DNA of 13,786 nt from Flavobacteriales bacterium (GCA_008016945.1 SSGN01000149.1:1-13786), one strand, 5' to 3'. Positions 7,216 through 13,733 are shown, numbered from the stretch's first letter. Notes: a model not told the origin generated them from the letters alone. Numbers and translations are program-made.

Positions 7216-8226
7216 CTACTCCACGAGCAGGTTGCAGCCCCGCACATCGCTGTGGTCGAAACGCCCGAGCACCTCGAAGGTGCCATCGCCATGAAGCCGG
7301 CCCAGGTCCTGTGTGGCGATGAAAGGGCAACTGGCGATGTTCGCGAGATCGATCACATTGATGCCTCCGGTGCGCCCTGCGGGTAGTAGCTGCATCGGGT
7401 CGTTCGTGTCGCGGATCAGGATCCGCATCCATGCGGGGGCAGTGTAGCGCCCTTCACCCGTTGACCACGCCTGACTGAGAAGTTCGGTCATGCCATATTC
7501 GCTATGGATCGCGGGCACTTCGAAGGCCTGCGCAAGGATCGCATGCAGCTCCGCACGGATGATCTCAGGCCTACGCCCTTTCATTCCACCCGTCTCCATG
7601 ATGGTGGTGTGCTTGAGCGGCGCCGGATATCCTTCGGCGAGGTCCAGCAGCGCGAACGTGACCCCAAGAAGCAGGGTCTTGCGGCCTTCACGTTCTGACC
7701 GCTCGAGCAGGGCGGCCACCTCATCGTATTTGTAGAGGTAGGTGCCGCTGCTTGGATCACCGGTGGCCGCGATGAGCCGTTCCGCCATGTACACCAGTGA
7801 GCTGCCGGTGCGCTCCAGGTACGCCGGAAGCAGGGCGATGATGCGCCATTGCGAAGGATCGCCATATACCGCCGAGAAGGAGGTCATGAACGAGCGCTCG
7901 TACAAAGCAGGCCACGGTACGTGGTGCGTACTGGTGATCAGCCCGGTGGTGCCGCTGCTGGTGAACTGGAGCCCGGGGCTTAGTTCCTCCAACGAAACGC
8001 GGTGGTTCTTGAACGTGCTGATCGGCAGGAAGGGGATCTGGTCCACGGTGCGCACCGTGGATGGATCCATCCCCAAGCCGTGCAGGAATCCACGGTAAAC
8101 CGGGTTCTTCGCCGCGTGAAGTCGAAATAGATCAAGAGCCAGTGCGTTGAAGGTCTCGGGCGTATCCACCATGAACGGTCGTTCCAGCACCTGGGGGTCG
8201 ATGTAGGAGGGAAGGGCCGGTATCAT
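7216..8226 (-). CDS. LuxE/PaaK-like acyl-adenylating acyltransferase
   Basis: This 336-residue protein has ANL-superfamily features but is much shorter than an acyl-CoA ligase, like LuxE acyl-protein synthetase. Visible motifs are FTSSGTTG (88-95, the nucleotide-binding loop), ETGGMKGRR (211-219), SEYGMTELLSQ (242-252, A5-like), TQDLGR (305-310, A7-like) and LGRFDHSDVRGCNL (320-333, A8-like). Such proteins adenylate a carboxylic acid and pass it to a Cys or carrier. No luxC, luxD or luxAB genes are near, so bioluminescence is not implied; related orphan genes are common in Bacteroidota. The start is uncertain: the ATG at 8226 is used, but M19 (ATG at 8172) aligns better with where homologues begin, as I recall them. 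Neither has a clear promoter or Shine-Dalgarno. The substrate is unknown. Confidence 0.8.
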   Translation of the reverse strand: MIPALPSYIDPQVLERPFMVDTPETFNALALDLFRLHAAKNPVYRGFLHGLGMDPSTVRTVDQIPFLPISTFKNHRVSLEELSPGLQFTSSGTTGLITSTHHVPWPALYERSFMTSFSAVYGDPSQWRIIALLPAYLERTGSSLVYMAERLIAATGDPSSGTYLYKYDEVAALLERSEREGRKTLLLGVTFALLDLAEGYPAPLKHTTIMETGGMKGRRPEIIRAELHAILAQAFEVPAIHSEYGMTELLSQAWSTGEGRYTAPAWMRILIRDTNDPMQLLPAGRTGGINVIDLANIASCPFIATQDLGRLHGDGTFEVLGRFDHSDVRGCNLLVE

Positions 8227-8239
8227 TGGGAGGTCTGCC

Positions 8240-8247
8240 TAACTTTG
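8240..8247 (+). promoter_or_regulatory. -7 box abutting the 8254 lipoprotein start
   Basis: TAACTTTG is an exact TAnnTTTG match ending six bases before the ATG at 8254, which predicts a leader of about two bases. It lies in the 27-base gap between divergent genes, so any -33 element would fall inside the 5' end of the acyltransferase gene. The in-frame TTG at 8245 is part of this box and not a start codon. Confidence 0.6.
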
Positions 8248-8253
8248 TGGACC

Positions 8254-8754
8254 ATGACCAACAAGGGAGCGGTAAAAGTAGGGGGGCTGTTGTTGATCAT
8301 CGGCAACATGGCCTCCGGCTGCCTTAGGACGGAAGAGTTCCCGGCGACACCCGCCATCACCTTCAAGTCGTTCGAATTCCACGGCGACTCCGCTTCACTG
8401 GTGATCTCCTTCACCGACGGCGATGGCGATATCGGGTTGGATCCAACGGACAATGCACCACCTTTCGATACCGCGTCGGCCTATTATTTCAACCTGTTCC
8501 TGGAGCATAGTGAAAAGGTAGGCGGCGAGTGGCGCGACGTTCAATTCGCGGAACCCATTCAGTACAGGATCCCGCGGATCACCCCAACTGGCCAGAACAA
8601 AGCCCTCGAAGGCGAGATCGCCGTGGCCATCGATCCCTTCCCATTGTTCATCACGGGCGATGCGGATACCGTACGATACAGTGTGGAACTGGTGGATCGC
8701 GCGCTCAACCGCAGCAATCGGGTGAGTACGGGTGAGATCATCGTGCCGCATTGA
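8254..8754 (+). CDS. Hypothetical lipoprotein with DGDGDIG motif
   Basis: This 166-residue protein is of unknown function. The N-terminus has a basic start, a hydrophobic stretch (VGGLLLIIGNMA, 9-20) and SGC with the probable lipidation Cys at 23. The lipobox (ASGC) is slightly weak because its -3 residue is Ala. The mature part begins with an acidic linker, then VISFTDGDGDIGLDPTDN (50-67), an Asp-rich loop that could bind calcium, followed by a beta-rich region with alternating hydrophobic residues. Similar short DGDGDIG lipoproteins occur in Bacteroidota, to my recollection. The ATG follows a -7 box by six bases. It stands alone between a divergent acyltransferase gene and a histidine kinase gene that has its own promoter. 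Confidence 0.75.
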   Translation: MTNKGAVKVGGLLLIIGNMASGCLRTEEFPATPAITFKSFEFHGDSASLVISFTDGDGDIGLDPTDNAPPFDTASAYYFNLFLEHSEKVGGEWRDVQFAEPIQYRIPRITPTGQNKALEGEIAVAIDPFPLFITGDADTVRYSVELVDRALNRSNRVSTGEIIVPH

Positions 8755-8801
8755 TCGCCTGAGCGCGGTCTCTTCACAAGCGCTCGCCTGTAACACCACC
8801 C

Positions 8802-8809
8802 TACCTTTG
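8802..8809 (+). promoter_or_regulatory. Promoter -7 box for the histidine kinase
   Basis: TACCTTTG is an exact TAnnTTTG match lying 28 bases before the ATG at 8838. It predicts a leader of about 24 bases. No convincing -33 TTG or Shine-Dalgarno is visible. Confidence 0.6.
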
Positions 8810-8837
8810 TGCCCGTCATTTCCGTGGGTCGAAGAAC

Positions 8838-9875
8838 ATGGATCAATTTTCGCCTCGTCAAGTCGCTCTCATCGCGGCCAGCGCCGTGGCATTGGTCGCC
8901 GGGCTATTGCTGGGTGCGGCCGACATCTGGGGTGGGCAGACCATCGGCGTGACCTGGGCGCTGGCCATCATCGTCCTGCTCTTCGGAGTGGCCTATGGGG
9001 CTGTGTCGTATGGTATTGAACGGTTCGTCAACGCGCGCATCAAGCTGCTCTACCGTACCGTGCATGATCTACGTAGCACACGTACCGCGGCTCCGCTCAT
9101 CGAGCTGAAGGGCGATGTCCTCGGCCAGGTCCGAATGGAGGTGTCGGCTTGGGCTTCTGAACGACGTACAGAGATCAAGGACCTCCAGGATCGGGAAGCC
9201 TTTCGACGTGAGTTCATCGGAAACCTCGCGCATGAACTGAAGACGCCGATCTTCAACATTCAAGGCTATATCCTAACACTGCTCGAAGGGGGGTTGGAGG
9301 ATGACAAGGTGAACCGCGATTTCTTGAACCGTGCCTCCAACGGGGTGGACAGGCTCATGAGGATCGTGGAGGATCTGGATCTGATCACCAAGCTGGAGAG
9401 CGGGGTGATGGACCTGCGCATGGCCCGGATGGACCTGGCCGATCTGGTGACGGACACCATTGAGAACATGGAGATCCGCGCCCAGGAACGCCGGTTCAAG
9501 CTGTTCAACGAGATCCCCGCGGGCACGTTGGTGCAGGCCGATCGGAACCGGTTGGCACAGGTCCTCACCAACTTGTTCGCGAATGCGATCGCTTATGGCC
9601 GGGAGGGCGGACAATGCACGGTGAAGGCATTCCCGCTCGATGATCAGGTGCTGGTGGAGGTGAGCGATGATGGCATGGGGATCAGCAAGGAGCATCTGCC
9701 CCGCTTGTTCGAGCGGTTCTACCGGGTGGGGAAGAGCCGCGCACGGAACGAAGGCGGGTCGGGCCTGGGCCTTGCCATCGTGAAGCACATCATCGATGTG
9801 CATGGAGGTACCATCACCGCCAAGAGCGTGGAAGGCGAAGGCTCGACATTCTCCATCACCCTTCCCCGAGGCTGA
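8838..9875 (+). CDS. PhoR-like membrane sensor histidine kinase
   Basis: This protein has 345 residues. Two hydrophobic segments (about 9-30 and 36-58) leave almost no periplasmic loop, so it probably senses through the membrane or the cytoplasm. A short linker helix (about 60-120) leads to the HisKA domain with FIGNLAHELKTP (127-137, phospho-acceptor His132). The ATPase domain shows the N box NLFANA (245-250, Asn249), G1 DDGMG (277-281), F box LPRLFERFYRV (287-297) and G2 GGSGLGLAI (306-314). The architecture is complete. No response regulator lies beside it, so its partner must be elsewhere. It has its own promoter and converges on the nuclease gene with a 43-base gap. The stimulus is unknown. 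Confidence 0.92.
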   Translation: MDQFSPRQVALIAASAVALVAGLLLGAADIWGGQTIGVTWALAIIVLLFGVAYGAVSYGIERFVNARIKLLYRTVHDLRSTRTAAPLIELKGDVLGQVRMEVSAWASERRTEIKDLQDREAFRREFIGNLAHELKTPIFNIQGYILTLLEGGLEDDKVNRDFLNRASNGVDRLMRIVEDLDLITKLESGVMDLRMARMDLADLVTDTIENMEIRAQERRFKLFNEIPAGTLVQADRNRLAQVLTNLFANAIAYGREGGQCTVKAFPLDDQVLVEVSDDGMGISKEHLPRLFERFYRVGKSRARNEGGSGLGLAIVKHIIDVHGGTITAKSVEGEGSTFSITLPRG

Positions 9876-9918
9876 TCCTGACCGGTCCGCATGCACGGGT
9901 CCGCCCAGGTTGAGGACC

Positions 9919-11166
9919 CTACTTACCCCCCGCCGCTTCCTCGTAAGGTCTCACTTCCTTCTCGTTGTTGATGCTGATCCGCGGGATCCCATCATACAAA
10001 GTGAGCTTGCCGGTGACACAAACTTTCTTGTGCAGCAATCCGACCTCGGGGTCGTAGCTGAAGTTGGGCCCGTTGTATTCCCAGATGGTCGCGTAGAAAT
10101 CCTGGTTCGGATGCGTCCTGTCGAAATTCAGGTAGATCGCTTTTGCCTTGGCGGTCTTTCGTGAGGAAACGACGGTGCCGCAGATCGTGGCCGTACTGCC
10201 CACGTGGTATTTGGCCTGCACCGTGTTGAACATACCGTTCGGGAGCGGTGCGCGCAGGGGCTCCACCTCGTCGAAATTGGGGTCGCCTTCGGCATACCAC
10301 GCCCGAGGCTCGCGCATGGCCTCGATCCGGTCCTCCACCGCATCGTCGAGCGCATGGAAGAAGTCCAGTCCGGTCAAGCGCTCCACACTGTCCACGGGTA
10401 CGGCGTAACTGATCGGTGGACCGTCCTGCTTGGCGTTGCGCATCACGAAGCCGATCGTCTTGGGACTCTCCCCATCCAGGTCCGCGATCACCTTCCAGAT
10501 GTATTCCGGTATGCTCACTTCATTCTTTCGTCCCTCTTTCTGCATGGTCGGCAAGCCGTCCCGTAGGACGGGGCCTGTTGCGATGAACAGCCGACGATCG
10601 CTGAAATTCACATACCGCCGTCCCCAATCCTCCAAGTCGGCCCAGGTGCCTCGGTTGAGCTCCGGCACTTGCGGACAGATGTTCGAGTAGTAGTAGGTGC
10701 CTTGCAAGGCTTCGAGGTTCCAGCGCATGTCCGCGCTCGGCACCAGGTGGCCACGGTCGTAGCCGCTGTTCCAGTAGTCGGCCGTCACCGCGGTGCCGGT
10801 CTTCACCAACGGGTCGGGGAGGAAGGAGTCGATCCGAGCGAGGTTCCCTTTCACCAGGTCGGGCGAGGCGATGTGCGCGGTCCACTTCGGCTGTTCATGC
10901 TTTTCGCTGTACACCAGGATGTGCCCAGGATGCACGATCAGCTCATCGCCGGGTTCCAACTTCGGCAGGCCGATCCGTTGCAGGTCGCGGCGGATGATGG
11001 CCAGTTTGGCACTGTCGACCCTTGCGGTGATCCGTTGTTGTTGTTCCTCGATCGCGGTGCGCTGCTGCTCCAGCATCTTCAATCGGTCTTCGAGGTCCGT
11101 TTGGGCGGAAGCAGCAAGCGTGATGCACGCGAAAGCGGGCAGCAGCAGATGGCGTGGTTCGATCAT
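9919..11166 (-). CDS. Secreted NUC1-type nuclease with coiled coil and C-terminal OB-fold-like region
   Basis: This 415-residue protein is a DNA/RNA non-specific endonuclease. A signal peptide runs to about residue 21 (ASA before Gln22), so it is exported. A charged, Gln-rich helix (about 24-62) looks like a coiled coil. The nuclease domain (about 70-290) has YDRGHLVPSADM (136-147) and YYSNICPQVPELNRGTW (159-175). By alignment with Serratia nuclease, R138, H140, N171 and E179 match R87, H89, N119 and E127, so the active site looks intact. The C-terminal region (about 320-402) is beta-rich (STATICGTVV, KKVCVTGKLTLYDGIP) and resembles an OB fold, perhaps for nucleic-acid binding. A GTG precedes the chosen ATG directly (GTG-ATG), so a one-residue-longer form is possible. 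A role in extracellular DNA degradation or nutrient scavenging is inferred. Confidence 0.9.
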   Translation of the reverse strand: MIEPRHLLLPAFACITLAASAQTDLEDRLKMLEQQRTAIEEQQQRITARVDSAKLAIIRRDLQRIGLPKLEPGDELIVHPGHILVYSEKHEQPKWTAHIASPDLVKGNLARIDSFLPDPLVKTGTAVTADYWNSGYDRGHLVPSADMRWNLEALQGTYYYSNICPQVPELNRGTWADLEDWGRRYVNFSDRRLFIATGPVLRDGLPTMQKEGRKNEVSIPEYIWKVIADLDGESPKTIGFVMRNAKQDGPPISYAVPVDSVERLTGLDFFHALDDAVEDRIEAMREPRAWYAEGDPNFDEVEPLRAPLPNGMFNTVQAKYHVGSTATICGTVVSSRKTAKAKAIYLNFDRTHPNQDFYATIWEYNGPNFSYDPEVGLLHKKVCVTGKLTLYDGIPRISINNEKEVRPYEEAAGGK

Positions 11167-11172
11167 CACAGG

Positions 11173-11180
11173 CTAATGTA
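11173..11180 (-). promoter_or_regulatory. Weak -7-like box before the nuclease gene
   Basis: On the minus strand TACATTAG differs from TAnnTTTG at one fixed position. It ends three bases before the GTG and six before the ATG of the nuclease gene. The position repeats the start-proximal pattern seen elsewhere in the window, but the match alone is weak. Confidence 0.3.
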
Positions 11181-11290
11181 AGGGCCGGCCCGGGATCACC
11201 ACCTTTGAAGCGAGCGATGAGGATCTGGCGATCGGACGCGATGCGGGAACAGGAGCATGGCCGGGCTACGTGACCGTTCCCGCAGCGAAG

Positions 11291-11310
11291 GATGGTCGCC
11301 AAAGACCATC
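11291..11310. other. 7-bp perfect inverted repeat in the intergenic gap
   Basis: GATGGTC (11291-11297) and GACCATC (11304-11310) are perfect inverted repeats around a six-base loop. They lie in the 190-base gap (11167-11356) downstream of the minus-strand glycosyltransferase gene, about 47 bases past its stop. The hairpin could be a terminator or processing site, but no T-run follows. A GC palindrome, GGGCCGGCCC, is at 11182-11191. The rest of the gap shows no gene. Confidence 0.3.
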
Positions 11311-11356
11311 GCGCAGCCCAATGTGTGGATCTCTGATCGGCTCAGGCGGACAGGGA

Positions 11357-12427
11357 TCAACGGAGCAGTGCACCCAGCTCGTCCAAAGCCTGTTCCAGAA
11401 GTGGATGGCCCCGCACGGGTTCACGGCGGATGGCGGTCAAAGGGTCGTGCAGGGCGGCTTCGAGGTCCACCTCTTCTTGCGGCTGAACCACGAAACGGCC
11501 GGTGCGTGCGTGCAACGTGCCAAGGTACTCTTGCTCCGCCTGCCCCGGCGTGGGGATCACCAGTGCGTTGCGCCCCAGCGCGATGAGGTCCATCAACGTG
11601 GTGTAGCCGCTGCGCGAAACGATCAGCTCAGCCGATGCCATTGCGGATGCGAGATCGCTGCTGTTCAGGTGCGGTACGCGTAGAACGTTTCCGTCCTTAT
11701 CCTGCGTTGCGGACCCCGGAAGCCCGCGGACGAGCAGATGCCGCCCTGCGATGCGCTGCAACTGTTCCATGAGGATGCCTTCGAGCAAGGTGCGATGCGG
11801 CTCGGGGCCGCTGATCACCGCCACGATGCGGAATGTGGTCGGGGTCGGATCGGGTGGGGTGCGCATCCGGCTGAGCGTCCCGATGTATCGGGCATTCGCG
11901 GGGGTTGAAATGCCATGCGAAAGCACGCCCGCCAGCCCCGGTGCCTTCGGCTCGTCCATGATCCAGCAACGGTCGAAACGTGCGATGTGCCGCAGGTTCA
12001 GTTTGCGCAGAGCGCCCTGTGCGATGGGAGTGAAGGGGAATACCTGATGGGTGATCAATACGCTCCGCAACGCTGCGGTCCGCAACCCGAAACGTTGGTC
12101 GCTGATCACGGCATCAAGCCGCAGATCGCGCCGGATGCGATCGAACAATGCGTTCTCGGCACGCACGCTGCGCACCATTTCCGGGAACTGCCGTGCCATG
12201 CTCCACAGCTGGCTGCCGCTCTTCGAATAGCGGATCGTGGCACCGGGTATGCGCACGTGCTCCAGATCGGGGAACTCCGAACGCAGCAACACCAGTGGAC
12301 CCTTATCGGCGCCGATCACCGGCACTGCCCCGCGCTGGAGCAGGGCATGCACGATCGGGACGCACCGGGTACTATGCCCGAGCCCCCAATCGAGCGGGGC
12401 CACCAGTATGCGCTTGCCGCGGAGCAT
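11357..12427 (-). CDS. GT28/MurG-like glycosyltransferase
   Basis: This 356-residue protein has a GT-B fold pattern. The N-terminal motif ILVAPLDWGLGHSTRC (7-22) has the GLGH glycine loop seen in MurG-like GT28 enzymes. The C-terminal half has AVISGPEPHR (203-212), LIVSRSGYTTLMD (268-280) and IPTPGQAEQEYLG (291-303), which correspond to the donor-sugar binding region of that superfamily. It is not MurG itself as far as I can judge, because the MurG GGS and acceptor motifs are not evident. It belongs to a Bacteroidota group of uncharacterised glycosyltransferases, and an envelope glycolipid or polysaccharide role is only inference. The ATG at 12427 lies four bases after a -7-like box. It diverges from trmB. 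Confidence 0.8.
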   Translation of the reverse strand: MLRGKRILVAPLDWGLGHSTRCVPIVHALLQRGAVPVIGADKGPLVLLRSEFPDLEHVRIPGATIRYSKSGSQLWSMARQFPEMVRSVRAENALFDRIRRDLRLDAVISDQRFGLRTAALRSVLITHQVFPFTPIAQGALRKLNLRHIARFDRCWIMDEPKAPGLAGVLSHGISTPANARYIGTLSRMRTPPDPTPTTFRIVAVISGPEPHRTLLEGILMEQLQRIAGRHLLVRGLPGSATQDKDGNVLRVPHLNSSDLASAMASAELIVSRSGYTTLMDLIALGRNALVIPTPGQAEQEYLGTLHARTGRFVVQPQEEVDLEAALHDPLTAIRREPVRGHPLLEQALDELGALLR

Positions 12428-12431
12428 CGGT

Positions 12432-12439
12432 CAAAGGTC
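12432..12439 (-). promoter_or_regulatory. -7-like box abutting the GT28-like start
   Basis: On the minus strand GACCTTTG differs from TAnnTTTG only at its first base. It is followed by ACCG and then the ATG at 12427, the same four-base spacing as at the epimerase and ATL genes. A leaderless transcript is predicted. Confidence 0.45.
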
Positions 12440-12580
12440 GGGTGTCGAGTTGAAGTGGATGTGAAGGGTGTGCGATGCGAGCAGAGTGTACGGTATGCCG
12501 ACGCCAGGCACGGGCGTAGGGCTCCCTTCGTCTTTGCTTGCTGCCGGCCCCGCTCGCTGTGGGATCCCCCAGCTCTGCTC

Positions 12581-12588
12581 TACTTTCG
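12581..12588 (+). promoter_or_regulatory. -7 box for trmB
   Basis: TACTTTCG matches TAnnTTTG except for C at the seventh position. It ends eight bases before the ATG at 12597, which predicts a leader of about four bases. The same octamer stands before the downstream ATL gene. No -33 TTG is visible. Confidence 0.5.
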
Positions 12589-12596
12589 CGCCCCTT

Positions 12597-13274
12597 ATGG
12601 GAAAGAACAAGCTCGGCCGGTTCGCCGAGAACCTCACGTTCGAGCACGTGGTGCAGCCCACGTTCACGGAGTTGACGCAGAACGGGCTGGCCCTGCGTGG
12701 TCGTTGGAACACCGACTTCTTCAAGCGCGATGCGCCGCTCGTGCTGGAACTCGGCTGCGGCGGTGGCGAATACACCGTGGGCCTGGCGCAGTTGCAGCCG
12801 GAGAAGAACTACATCGGCGTGGACATCAAGGGTGCCCGCATCTGGCGCGGTGCGAAGACCGCCAAGGAGCTCGGCCTGCACAACGTGGGCTTCCTACGCA
12901 CGCACGTGGACCACATCCTGCGCTGCTTCGGCCCGCAGGAAGTGAGCGAGATCTGGCTCACCTTCAGCGATCCGCAGATCGGCAAGGCCCGCAAACGCCT
13001 CACCAGTCCGTTGTTCTTGGCGCGGTACAAGGAGATCCTGAAACCCGGGGGCCTCATCCACCTGAAGACCGACAGCCCGCTGCTCTATGAATACACGCTG
13101 GAGCAGATCGCCGAACACAAGCTGCCGATCCACGAGCAGAGCGACAATGTGTACACCGACCTCGTGCATCGGGTGCCACCGCAGGAGCAGGCGGTGCTGA
13201 ACATCCGCACATACTACGAGCGCATGTGGCTGGAGGAGGGACGGACGATCCACTACGTGCGGTTCGGGATGTGA
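12597..13274 (+). CDS. trmB: tRNA (guanine-N7-)-methyltransferase
   Basis: This 225-residue class I SAM-dependent methyltransferase makes m7G, normally at position 46 in the tRNA variable loop. Visible features are LELGCGGGEYT (50-60, SAM loop), YIGVDIKGARIWRGA (72-86, motif II region), EIWLTFSDPQIGKARKRL (118-135) and the C-terminal TYYERMWLEEGRTIHYV (205-221). The usual FPDP of motif IV reads FSDP here, with the key Asp125 kept. The frame extends 43 codons further upstream, but that would run through the promoter at 12581; the ATG at 12597 gives the normal length. The next gene has its own promoter 82 bases on, so trmB may be monocistronic. Confidence 0.93.
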   Translation: MGKNKLGRFAENLTFEHVVQPTFTELTQNGLALRGRWNTDFFKRDAPLVLELGCGGGEYTVGLAQLQPEKNYIGVDIKGARIWRGAKTAKELGLHNVGFLRTHVDHILRCFGPQEVSEIWLTFSDPQIGKARKRLTSPLFLARYKEILKPGGLIHLKTDSPLLYEYTLEQIAEHKLPIHEQSDNVYTDLVHRVPPQEQAVLNIRTYYERMWLEEGRTIHYVRFGM

Positions 13275-13355
13275 CGCGATCGTTGGGACGGCAAGCCCGG
13301 CGTGCGTTCTGCTCCCCGGCCTCCGCTCCGCTCTACCACTGCCGCGCCCTCCCCG

Positions 13356-13363
13356 TACTTTCG
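13356..13363 (+). promoter_or_regulatory. -7 box abutting the ATL start
   Basis: TACTTTCG, identical to the trmB box, is followed by TCCC and the ATG at 13368. This predicts transcription starting at or within a few bases of the start codon. The 40 bases upstream are pyrimidine-rich on the plus strand. No -33 TTG is visible. Confidence 0.5.
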
Positions 13364-13367
13364 TCCC

Positions 13368-13733
13368 ATGCCCAAGAAGCAGCTCATCAACGGTGCCGTA
13401 CAAGAGCGCGATCTCTTCGCCGACGTGATGGCCGTGGTGCGGCGGATCCCCCGTGGGCGGGTAACGAGCTACGGCGCGATCGCCAAGTACCTCGGTGCGG
13501 CCCGCAGCGCGCGGATCGTGGGTTACTGCATGAACAACGCCCACACCGTGAAACCCAAGGTGCCCGCCCACCGCGTGGTGAACCGCATCGGCCTGCTCAG
13601 CGGTAAGCACCACTTCGGCTCGCCCACCGCCATGGAGGATCTGCTGAAGAAGGAAGGCGTGAAGGTGAAGAAGGATCAGGTGGTGGAGTTCCAGCAGAGG
13701 TTCTGGGATCCGGCGGTGGAGTTGGGGTGGTGA
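13368..13733 (+). CDS. Alkyltransferase-like (ATL) MGMT-family DNA-binding protein
   Basis: This 121-residue protein corresponds to the C-terminal DNA-binding domain of O6-methylguanine-DNA methyltransferase. RIPRGRVTSYGAIAKYLG (26-43) is the helix-turn-helix region with the conserved Tyr35. SARIVGYCMNN (47-57) contains the Arg finger (R49). The active-site PCHRV reads PAHRV (66-70), so the methyl-accepting Cys is Ala67. Known ATL proteins bind alkylated guanine without repairing it and hand the lesion to nucleotide excision repair; that role is inferred here. The short length, without an N-terminal domain, fits ATLs. The ATG at 13368 lies four bases after a -7 box; the open frame upstream to 13302 crosses that box and is rejected. 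Confidence 0.87.
   Translation: MPKKQLINGAVQERDLFADVMAVVRRIPRGRVTSYGAIAKYLGAARSARIVGYCMNNAHTVKPKVPAHRVVNRIGLLSGKHHFGSPTAMEDLLKKEGVKVKKDQVVEFQQRFWDPAVELGW

Noticed and set aside
7216..8226. Bioluminescence locus
   Set aside because: A LuxE-like fold alone is not evidence; no luxA, B, C or D genes are present, and such orphans are widespread.
8245..8253. TTG at 8245 as the start of the lipoprotein gene
   Set aside because: The TTG is part of the -7 box TAACTTTG; the ATG at 8254 gives a proper lipoprotein signal.
9876..9918. Terminator hairpin between the kinase and nuclease genes
   Set aside because: Only about four base pairs can form around GACC...GGTC, and there is no T-run.
11915..13090. 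391-codon plus-strand open frame across the GT28-like gene and trmB
   Set aside because: It overlaps two well-supported genes in other frames and has Arg/His/Ala-rich composition typical of antisense or out-of-frame reading in GC-rich DNA.
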